This document shows, one piece after another, positions 1-5,262 of a DNA stretch of 6,231 nucleotides; the first letter of the stretch is position 1; every line of letters begins with the position of its first letter. The stretch lies in contig USBC01000114.1 in NCBI GenBank assembly GCA_900552845.1, forward strand, positions 1-6,231. Direction: 5' to 3'. Below the pieces are notes generated by a model that saw only the letters and a list, made by a program, of their open reading frames with translations, was not told where the DNA came from and did not search any database. Origin of the DNA: an uncultured Oscillospiraceae bacterium. Its GTDB lineage: Bacteria; Bacillota; Clostridia; Oscillospirales; Ruminococcaceae. The translations under genes and the position numbers were made by a program.

Positions 1-45
1 CGCCCGAAGGGCAAGCCGTCCGCAGGACGGCTTGACCTGCGGTCG
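1..45 (+). repeat. Cloverleaf intergenic element, copy 1 (cut by window edge)
   Basis: This is the right part of a palindrome-rich element of the kind seen complete at 1264-1348 and 3061-3143. Seen directly: a 4-bp hairpin GCCC/GGGC with GAA loop (2-12), and a perfect 9-bp hairpin AAGCCGTCC/GGACGGCTT with GCA loop (13-33). These are followed at once by GACCTGCGGTCG (34-45), which carries the CTGCG core in the same register as the right outer arms of the other two copies. The matching left outer arm would lie before the window and should read CGACCGCAGGTC. The 13-33 hairpin shares its inner CCGTCC/GCA/GGACGG with the last hairpin of copy 3 (3111-3131), while the outer base pairs differ on both sides so that pairing is kept. 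There is no T-run after it, so it is not a typical intrinsic terminator. Completeness is inferred. Confidence 0.65.
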
Positions 46-107
46 CCCTGCACGGAAAGCCCTGTCATCGGGGAAAGCACAAGAGCAAAACGGAAAGGAG
101 AATTGCC

Positions 108-1202
108 ATGAAATATACAGCCGGAGCGGTATATGATGCCATTGATGCGCTGGCGCCCTTTGGGAGCTGCATGGAATGGGACAATGTGGGACTGCTGGTG
201 GGTTCGCCGGAGGCGGCGGTGAACGGCGTGCTGGTCACACTGGACGTGACCACCGGAGCGGTGAAAAAGGCACTGGAAATGCGTATGGACTGTATTGTCA
301 GCCACCACCCGGTTATTTTTCACCCGCTGAAGCGGCTGAGCACACAACATGCAGCGGGGCTTTGTCTGGCAAATGGGATTTCGGTCATCAGTGCGCACAC
401 CAACTACGACTTTGCTGCGCATGGGGTAAACTATGCATTGGCAGCGGCGCTGGGATTGCAGAATATCCGTCCCTTTGGGCGGGAAAACGCCGCAGAACCG
501 TGGTACTCACTGGTAGTATATGTGCCGGTGACCCATGCGGAGACGGTGTACCATGCCATGAGTGCGGCAGGTGCCGGTCGGCAGGGCAATTACAGCGGCT
601 GTGCCTTTTTGAATGAGGGAGAGGGACGCTTTCTGCCGCAGGCGGGGGCAAAGCCCTTTTTGGGGGAGGAAGGCAAGCTGGAAAAAGCCGCTGAAGTACG
701 GCTGGAAATGCTGTGTGCGCCGGAGCAGACAGAAGCGGTGATTACTGCGATGCGCACTGCCCACCCCTACGAGGAGCCGGCATTCAGTATACTGCCGAAC
801 CATGCATTGCACACACAGGAATCATACGGAATGTTGGGTGAGCTGCCGCAGTCCCTGCTGCCGGAGGAGCTGGCAACACTGACCGAGCGGATGCTGAGTA
901 CCCATGTGCAGTATGTCCCCACCGCAAAGAAGATAAAAACGGTGGCGGTGTGCGGCGGCGCAGGCAGCGATTTTATGGGAGAGGCTGCCGCAGCGGGCGC
1001 CGAGGCATTCCTGACCGGCGAGGTGAAGCACCACGAATGCTTCATGGCGGCGGAGCGAGGGTTGTGCCTGATGGCAGCGGGACACCATGCCACCGAGCAT
1101 ATTGCCATGCCGCAGTTGGCACGGCAGCTGCGGGAGGCACTGCCCGACCTGCCGGTGGAGGTCTTTAACAGCGCCCCGACCTGCTGGGGCGGGGAGCGAT
1201 GA
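108..1202 (+). CDS. Nif3-like dinuclear metal center hexameric protein (YqfO/YbgI family)
   Basis: A 364-residue protein of the NIF3 family (DUF34). Members form toroidal hexamers with a two-metal site in each subunit; many are labelled 'GTP cyclohydrolase I type 2', but the cellular role is not settled. Visible family marks are EWDNVGLLVG (23-32), the metal-binding SHHP (65-68, ligands H66 and H67), AHTNYD (96-101, D101), and GHHATE (325-330, H326 and E330), which match the HH/D/H...E ligand set known in E. coli YbgI. Between the two catalytic halves, about residues 130-240, is the inserted domain with the AHPYEEPAF motif (218-226) typical of the longer B. subtilis YqfO type; the length also fits that type. 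The start has an AAAGGAG site at 94-100, 7 nt upstream. In many Firmicutes this gene follows trmK, which would lie before this window. It appears intact; the family call is firm, the biochemical function is not. Confidence 0.95.
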   Translation: MKYTAGAVYDAIDALAPFGSCMEWDNVGLLVGSPEAAVNGVLVTLDVTTGAVKKALEMRMDCIVSHHPVIFHPLKRLSTQHAAGLCLANGISVISAHTNYDFAAHGVNYALAAALGLQNIRPFGRENAAEPWYSLVVYVPVTHAETVYHAMSAAGAGRQGNYSGCAFLNEGEGRFLPQAGAKPFLGEEGKLEKAAEVRLEMLCAPEQTEAVITAMRTAHPYEEPAFSILPNHALHTQESYGMLGELPQSLLPEELATLTERMLSTHVQYVPTAKKIKTVAVCGGAGSDFMGEAAAAGAEAFLTGEVKHHECFMAAERGLCLMAAGHHATEHIAMPQLARQLREALPDLPVEVFNSAPTCWGGER

Positions 1203-1263
1203 GTGTACCAGCTTGACGAATGACATAAAAGGATAACAGCCCAGCCGGCAGTGAGGCACGGAG

Positions 1264-1348
1264 CGCCCGCAGGGCGTTCCGGCGCAGCCGGAACCGGCGG
1301 CGACGCAGTCGCTGCCGAGCCCGCCGCAGGCGGGCTGCCCTGCGGGCG
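1264..1348 (+). repeat. Cloverleaf intergenic element, copy 2 (complete, 85 bp)
   Basis: A 12-bp perfect outer stem, CGCCCGCAGGGC (1264-1275) with GCCCTGCGGGCG (1337-1348), encloses three hairpins that abut with no unpaired base between them. Arm 1 is 1276-1294: GTTCCGGC/GCCGGAAC, 8 bp, GCA loop. Arm 2 is 1295-1317: CGGCGGCGAC/GTCGCTGCCG, 10 bp with one G-T pair, GCA loop. Arm 3 is 1318-1336: AGCCCGCC/GGCGGGCT, 8 bp, GCA loop. Each outer arm is itself a 4-bp mini-palindrome (GCCC/GGGC around GCA on the left, around TGC on the right), so the element can also be read as five tandem palindromes whose first and last units are reverse complements. An alternative fold pairs 1259-1268 with 1272-1281. 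It lies in the gap after the Nif3-like gene, 61 bp past its stop. No T-run follows. The pairing is seen directly; that it forms in the cell is inference. Confidence 0.85.
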
Positions 1349-1534
1349 GACATGGGCTTGCACAGATCTGACTTAGTGCGGTGCACAATGACGCATGGGC
1401 ATTGGAACGCATAGGAAGCATAACCGAGAAAGAGCGCCCCGACCGATGAGAAAGGAAGGGACGTGAAATAAAAAGTTGAGAGACGAAAGAAACAGGGAGC
1501 AACGAATTTTCCGAGGAAAAGGAGCAGACGATTT
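1349..1534. other. Remainder of the 332-bp gap between the Nif3-like and mutase genes
   Basis: Outside the cloverleaf element, the 1203-1534 gap contains no credible gene on either strand. The longest ATG-started + frame I traced (from 1352) stops after about 20 codons. The stretch just before the mutase gene is purine-rich and ends in the AAAAGGAG ribosome binding site (1517-1524). I looked for a promoter with TTGACA and TATAAT boxes at about 17-bp spacing and did not find a convincing one. A TTGACG at 1213-1218 has no matching downstream box. The downstream gene probably has a promoter here or is read through from upstream; the sequence does not decide. Confidence 0.5.
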
Positions 1535-3034
1535 ATGGTAGATTACAGCAGGCTGCAAAACGGCAGCGATGTAAGAGGTGTGGCGCTGCCGCTGGTGGCA
1601 TCGGAGCCGGTGAACCTGACCGAGGAGGCGGCGGGACAGATTGCGCGGGCTTTTGCTGCATGGCTGGCGGAACGCTGCGGCAGACCGGCAGCCGAATTAA
1701 AGGTCGCAGTGGGGCGGGACAGCCGTCTTTCCGGCCCCAGCCTGCAGCGGGCAGTGCTGACCGGTCTGACTGCCATGGGTGCGGTGGCGGCGGATTGCGG
1801 CATGGCAAGCACCCCTGCCATGTTTATGGCAACGGTACTGCCGGGCTGTGACTTTGACGGTGCAGTGATGATCACTGCCAGTCACCTGCCGCAGAACCGC
1901 AACGGACTGAAATTCTTTACCAAAGCGGGCGGGCTGGAATCTGCCGATATTAAGGAGCTGCTGCGACGCGCTGCAGAGGAACCCGAAGCGGCACGGCTGC
2001 ATGGCAGACTGACCTCTTTTGATATTTTGACGCCGTATACGGCAATGCTGCGGCAGTGTATCATCACCGGCGTGCAGGGCGGCGAGCGCCCCCTTACCGG
2101 CATGAAGATTGCCGTGGACGCCGGAAACGGGGCGGGTGGCTTTTATGCTACGCGGGTGCTGGCGCCGCTGGGCGCTGATGTTTCCGCAAGCGTGTATCTG
2201 GAGCCGGACGGCTCCTTCCCCAACCATGTGCCAAACCCTGAAAACAAGGAGGCGATGGAAAGCCTCCGCAGCGCTGTACTGGCAGGCGGCTGTGATCTGG
2301 GGCTGATATTTGATACCGATGTGGACCGTGCAGGTGCGGTGCAGGCCGACGGCACCGAGCTGGGGCGCAACCGGCTGATCGCACTGGCGGCGGCGATTGC
2401 GGCGGAGCAGGCGCCGCACAGCACCATTGTGACCGATTCCGTGACCAGCGACCAGCTTACCGGGTTCATCGAGCAGAAGCTGGGCTGCCGCCATCATCGC
2501 TTTAAGCGGGGCTACAAAAACGTCATCAACGAAGCGATCCGGCTGAATAAAGCGGGTGAGACCTGCCTTTTGGCAATGGAAACCAGCGGACACGGCGCAT
2601 GGCAGGAAAATTACTTTTTGGACGACGGTGCATATCTTGCTACCAAGATCGTCATTCGCTATGCACAGCTGCGGCGGCAGGGCCGCACCCTTGCCGACCT
2701 GCTGGAGGGAATGAGAGAGCCGCTGGAGGCGAGGGAGCTGCGGTTTCATCTGCTGCCGGAGGACTTTAAGGCAGCCGGCGCAGCCGTGCTGGCAGCACTG
2801 GAACAGTACGCTGCCGGTCAGACGGGCTGGGTGCCCGCACCCCACAACTATGAGGGGCTGCGCTATTCTGTTCCGACACAAAAGGGCTGGTTCCTGCTGC
2901 GCATGAGTCTGCATGATCCCTTGATGCCGTTGAACATTGAAAGCGACTGCCCCGGCGGGGCAGAGGAGATCCTGCGGGAGCTGACGCCGTTTTTGAAGGC
3001 ACAGACGGTACTGGATACTGCTATGCTGGATTGA
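1535..3034 (+). CDS. Alpha-D-phosphohexomutase (phosphoglucomutase/phosphomannomutase family)
   Basis: A 499-residue cytoplasmic enzyme of the alpha-D-phosphohexomutase superfamily, which moves phosphate between C1 and C6 of a hexose phosphate through a phosphoserine. The four expected signature loops appear in order. The N-terminal substrate loop region AVGRDSRLSG is at 58-67. The catalytic phosphoserine is S116 in TASHLPQNRNGLKFF (114-128). The Mg-binding loop DTDVDR (260-265) has D260, D262 and D264. The sugar-binding loop METSGHG is at 348-354. The C-terminal phosphate-binding loop is unusual: where most relatives have R-x-S-G/N-T-E-P, this protein has RMSLHDPLMPLNIE (456-469). The length is typical or slightly long for the family. 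The start is supported by AAAAGGAG at 1517-1524, 10 nt upstream. No other sugar gene is adjacent, so whether it acts on glucose, mannose or another hexose phosphate cannot be told. The family is certain and the substrate open; 'phosphoglucomutase/phosphomannomutase' is the safest name. Confidence 0.93.
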   Translation: MVDYSRLQNGSDVRGVALPLVASEPVNLTEEAAGQIARAFAAWLAERCGRPAAELKVAVGRDSRLSGPSLQRAVLTGLTAMGAVAADCGMASTPAMFMATVLPGCDFDGAVMITASHLPQNRNGLKFFTKAGGLESADIKELLRRAAEEPEAARLHGRLTSFDILTPYTAMLRQCIITGVQGGERPLTGMKIAVDAGNGAGGFYATRVLAPLGADVSASVYLEPDGSFPNHVPNPENKEAMESLRSAVLAGGCDLGLIFDTDVDRAGAVQADGTELGRNRLIALAAAIAAEQAPHSTIVTDSVTSDQLTGFIEQKLGCRHHRFKRGYKNVINEAIRLNKAGETCLLAMETSGHGAWQENYFLDDGAYLATKIVIRYAQLRRQGRTLADLLEGMREPLEARELRFHLLPEDFKAAGAAVLAALEQYAAGQTGWVPAPHNYEGLRYSVPTQKGWFLLRMSLHDPLMPLNIESDCPGGAEEILRELTPFLKAQTVLDTAMLD

Positions 3035-3060
3035 GCGAGGGCGGGGCGTGAGGGGAACAA

Positions 3061-3143
3061 GGGGCGCAGCCCCCGACGGCGAAGCCGTCGGCGCGGACTT
3101 TCGTCCGCGGGAACCGTCCGCAGGACGGTTCGGGCTGCGCCCC
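3061..3143 (+). repeat. Cloverleaf intergenic element, copy 3 (complete, 83 bp)
   Basis: The outer stem GGGGCGCAGCCC (3061-3072) pairs perfectly with GGGCTGCGCCCC (3132-3143); A3060 and T3144 add a 13th pair. Inside are three adjacent hairpins. Arm 1 is 3073-3091: CCGACGGC/GCCGTCGG, 8 bp, GAA loop. Arm 2 is 3092-3109: CGCGGAC/GTCCGCG, 7 bp, TTTC loop, which reads GAAA on the other strand. Arm 3 is 3111-3131: GAACCGTCC/GGACGGTTC, 9 bp, GCA loop. Only G3110 is left unpaired. The outer arms again contain mini-palindromes GGGC/GCCC around GCA (left) and TGC (right). The overall plan and size match the element at 1264-1348 although most of the sequence differs. It sits 26 bp after the mutase stop codon and 70 bp before the TfoX-like start. 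No T-tract follows, so a simple intrinsic terminator is unlikely. The rest of the gap shows nothing further. Confidence 0.87.
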
Positions 3144-3213
3144 TGACCCTGCCCACTGCACCGACCTGCCGAGAGAAACCGACCCCGAAAATCAACCACA
3201 TGGAGGACTGCCA

Positions 3214-3555
3214 ATGCCAAGCAGCAAGGAATACCTGAATTATATTTTGGAGCAGCTTGCCCCATTGGAGGAAATTGCCTACCGCCCGATGATGGGAGAA
3301 TATATCCTCTATTATCAAGGCAAGGTGGTCGGTGGGGTCTACGATGACCGTCTGTTGGTAAAACCGGTAAAATCTGCGGTTGCCTATCTGCCGGCGGCGC
3401 CCCGGGAGCTGCCCTATGACGGTGCAAAGGAAATGCTGCTGGTGGAGGAGGTCGATGACGGGGAACTCCTGCGAGGACTGCTGCGGGCGATGGAGCCGGA
3501 TCTGCCTGCTCCGAAGCCCAAAAAGCCAAAGACCCCAAAGGCAAAGAAGGAGTGA
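3214..3555 (+). CDS. TfoX N-terminal-domain protein
   Basis: A 113-residue small protein that looks like a stand-alone TfoX/Sxy N-terminal domain. The characteristic segment is RPMMGEYILYYQGKVVGG (24-41) followed by VYDDRLLVKPV (42-52), then a conserved-looking PYDGAKEMLLVEE region (67-79). In gamma-proteobacteria full-length Sxy/TfoX is a CRP co-regulator of natural competence. Stand-alone N-domains in Firmicutes have no proven role, and a link to competence should not be assumed. The C-terminal 20 residues (about 94-113) are a Lys/Pro-rich low-complexity tail that is probably disordered and basic. The start is supported by GGAGG at 3202-3206, 7 nt before the ATG. The stop is 6 nt before the next gene, whose ribosome binding site lies inside this gene's last codons, so the two are very likely one transcript and translationally coupled. 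Confidence 0.85.
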   Translation: MPSSKEYLNYILEQLAPLEEIAYRPMMGEYILYYQGKVVGGVYDDRLLVKPVKSAVAYLPAAPRELPYDGAKEMLLVEEVDDGELLRGLLRAMEPDLPAPKPKKPKTPKAKKE

Positions 3556-3561
3556 TGCCGC

Positions 3562-4098
3562 ATGGCAAGGTGGATCGCCCTGCTGCGGGGCGTAAATATA
3601 AGCGGGCGGAACAAGGTGGCGATGAGCGAGTGGAAGGTCGGATTGAGCGCGCTGGGTTATGCCAATATCGTGACGCTGCAAAACAGCGGCAACGCGGTAT
3701 TTGATGCTGAAGGCGCCACGGTAGCACTGAGCGGTGCCATCGCCGGTCTGATGCGGGAGCGCTTCGGGCTGGAGATACCGGTTTATGTGACAAAGCAGGA
3801 GACGCTGCGTTCCCTACTGACCCAAGCGCCGCCGTGGTGGGGCAGCGAGGATAAGGCGATCTATGATAACCTGATCTTCCTGCTGCCGCCCTGCACCGCC
3901 GATGAACTATGTGAGGGGCTGGGCGAACCGCACCCCACACTGGAAAAGGTATCCCCCTGTGGAGACGCGGTGTTCTGGAGCTTTGACCGGCAGAAATACC
4001 AAAAGACGAACTGGTGGGCGAAAACGGCGCAGGAGCCGATGAAAGACAAGATCACCATCCGCACCGCGGGCACGGTGCGGAAGCTGGTGGAACTGTAA
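3562..4098 (+). CDS. DUF1697 domain-containing protein
   Basis: A 178-residue protein recognisable as DUF1697 by its N-terminal ALLRGVNISGRNKVAM (6-21), by NIVTLQNSGNAVF (35-47, the usual 'Y-x-Q-S-G-N-x-x-F' position), and by the C-terminal ITIRTAGTVRKLVEL (164-178), which corresponds to the family's closing segment. The length fits the family. DUF1697 proteins are small soluble alpha/beta proteins of unknown function, common in Firmicutes and Actinobacteria, and no catalytic residue can be named. The start follows GAAGGAG (3546-3552) within the end of the TfoX-like gene, 9 nt before the ATG, so the pair probably forms a two-gene operon. Transcription is likely stopped by the hairpin beginning 21 bp after its stop. 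It is apparently intact. Confidence 0.88.
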   Translation: MARWIALLRGVNISGRNKVAMSEWKVGLSALGYANIVTLQNSGNAVFDAEGATVALSGAIAGLMRERFGLEIPVYVTKQETLRSLLTQAPPWWGSEDKAIYDNLIFLLPPCTADELCEGLGEPHPTLEKVSPCGDAVFWSFDRQKYQKTNWWAKTAQEPMKDKITIRTAGTVRKLVEL

Positions 4099-4113
4099 AT
4101 TAAATAATCCAAT

Positions 4114-4160
4114 AAAAAAATCCCCGCATGGGCAAGTCATGCGGGGATCGGTTTATTTAT
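4114..4160. terminator. Bidirectional intrinsic terminator between convergent genes
   Basis: A perfect 11-bp stem, ATCCCCGCATG (4120-4130) with CATGCGGGGAT (4138-4148), has a 7-nt loop. On the minus strand the stem is followed by seven T residues (complement of A 4114-4120), giving a textbook terminator for transcription leaving the minus gene at 4176. On the + strand the tail is only moderately T-rich (TTTATTTAT, 4152-4160), so termination of the DUF1697 transcript is probable but weaker. Its position between the two convergent stop codons agrees with this role. Confidence 0.93.
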
Positions 4161-4175
4161 ACTGCGGGGAAAATA

Positions 4176-5201
4176 TCAGTAATAGCCGGTGATGTGGTGG
4201 TCGCTGCCCGGGGCGAGTTGTACCAGCACGGGACCGTCCAGCCGGCGGGTGGTTTCTCCCTGCCGGATAAACAGAAAGTGGCTGCAATACAGTGCCTGCC
4301 CCGCCCGAACCATATTCATGGGGTCGTAGCCGCAGATGGCGGCTTTGCAGGGAACAAAAGCGTGCGCCTGCCGGTGCGCTTCGATGAGCGTTTGCTGCTT
4401 TTGGGTATGTTCGGTGAAAAGGGCGGTCAGTGCCGCTTCCTCCGGCGCGTCGGCGCACAGTACCTCGGTGGGGCGGTTCTGTTCGTACAGGGTGGTGCCG
4501 GTAAAGTCATTGTAAAGCGGCAGCCCCAGCCGCTCCAGCGTAAGGCACAGCACCGTGCCGGTGTAGTAGCACAGCCGCCGCGCGTCAAAGAGAAGCGGCA
4601 GCTCGTTTTCCAGCTTTGCAAGGTAACACGCCAGTGCTTCGGCATACTGTGCGGGATCCAGCACCCGCAGGGCGCGCAGGCACACCGTTTCCGCCGTGCC
4701 CTCTATCGTCTCGGCTTTCCACTCCTCTGCGACAATTTGGGGAAAATGCGCGGCACGCTCATTCCGCAGGGCGGCAAAGCGCCGGAATTCGGCGGCATCA
4801 CCGGTGCGGCAGGCGACGGCAAGGGCGCAATTTTCCGCCAGCTTCAGCTGGTAAAAATCCTGCTCCGTCGGCGCATTCAAAAGGCGCAGATCATCAGGGA
4901 AGCGGTGCTCCCCCTGTTCGAACTGGAAGCAGTGGAACATCTCGTGCGCCATGCTGGCGGCAAGGCTGACGGGCGGCAGGGGGTCAAGCGCGACGCTCCA
5001 GATGGCGATGTGCTGTCCCTTGTATTCGATGGAGGTGTTGCCGAGGAAGCGGTCGTCCCATGGGAAAAGCTGCCCATCCAGGCAGACCCGTTCTTCATTG
5101 TACAGGGCGAATGGGAAGCGGTGGTATCCAGGGTACAGGGCGGAAAAATCCAGTCGGTCAAGTTGCTGTGCGACTGCTTGGGATAGGGACAAAAGCTCCA
5201 T
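4176..5201 (-). CDS. Uncharacterised protein with HEXXH metallopeptidase-like motif
   Basis: A 341-residue protein starting MELLSLSQ, with no signal peptide or membrane segment visible, so probably cytosolic. I do not recognise a named family. AASMAHEMFHCFQFE (81-95) contains HEMFH (86-90), an HEXXH zinc motif with E87 as the expected catalytic base. WKAETIEGTAETV (161-173), about 77 residues later, offers E167 in an EGTAE setting that resembles the third zinc ligand helix of gluzincin peptidases. This supports, but does not prove, a zinc peptidase. The frame is open upstream to 5360, but that extension would run across the start of the divergent recombinase gene; I chose the ATG at 5201 because the protein reads naturally from there. 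No ribosome binding site is visible before this ATG (minus strand leader CACAGCATATAGCTTCGCC), unlike every other gene here. The native leader was probably replaced by the element inserted next to it. Expression may be lost or changed. Confidence 0.75.
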   Translation of the reverse strand: MELLSLSQAVAQQLDRLDFSALYPGYHRFPFALYNEERVCLDGQLFPWDDRFLGNTSIEYKGQHIAIWSVALDPLPPVSLAASMAHEMFHCFQFEQGEHRFPDDLRLLNAPTEQDFYQLKLAENCALAVACRTGDAAEFRRFAALRNERAAHFPQIVAEEWKAETIEGTAETVCLRALRVLDPAQYAEALACYLAKLENELPLLFDARRLCYYTGTVLCLTLERLGLPLYNDFTGTTLYEQNRPTEVLCADAPEEAALTALFTEHTQKQQTLIEAHRQAHAFVPCKAAICGYDPMNMVRAGQALYCSHFLFIRQGETTRRLDGPVLVQLAPGSDHHITGYY

Positions 5202-5246
5202 GGCGAAGCTATATGCTGTGAAAGGGGGATAAGAAATCGCCCATAG

Positions 5247-5253
5247 AAAGGAG
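5247..5253 (+). promoter_or_regulatory. Ribosome binding site of the serine recombinase
   Basis: AAAGGAG lies 9 nt before the ATG at 5263 and fixes that codon as the start. The approximately 45 bp between the host gene start and this site hold no convincing complete promoter. TATATG (5210-5215) and TATGCT (5212-5217) are weak -10-like strings without a -35 box at the right distance. Confidence 0.8.
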
Positions 5254-5262
5254 AGTTTTTCA

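Noticed and set aside
1213..1237. Possible promoter TTGACG ... GATAAC after the Nif3-like gene
   Set aside because: Spacing between the boxes is about 13 bp and the -10 match is poor.
1264..1348. Cloverleaf elements as ordinary intrinsic terminators
   Set aside because: None of the copies is followed by a T-run, in contrast to the clear terminator at 4114-4160. Attenuation by another route is not excluded.
1352..1414. Short ATG-started frame of about 20 codons after copy 2
   Set aside because: No ribosome binding site and too short to support without conservation data.
767..1502. Minus-strand open frames overlapping the Nif3-like gene and the cloverleaf element
   Set aside because: They are shadows of the + strand gene; Cys/Ser/Pro/Arg-rich translations with no family resemblance.
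3061..3143. tRNA or tRNA-like gene suggested by the cloverleaf and a GGTTCGGGC string
   Set aside because: The outer stem is 12 bp rather than 7, arm lengths and loops do not fit tRNA, there is no 7-nt anticodon or T loop, and no CCA end.
1..3143. CRISPR-like repeat array
   Set aside because: The palindromic units are not identical direct repeats, and there are no regular spacers or cas genes.
1697..3940. Long minus-strand open frame of 747 codons
   Set aside because: It runs antisense to the mutase, across a cloverleaf element and two further genes. Its translation is low-complexity Arg/Pro/Ser/His-rich with no recognisable motif, as expected from the reverse strand of GC-rich coding DNA.
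4128..5186. Plus-strand open frame of 352 codons opposite the HEXXH gene
   Set aside because: It starts inside the terminator stem and has no recognisable motif, whereas the minus-strand frame gives a natural protein with an HEMFH motif and a proper terminator behind it.
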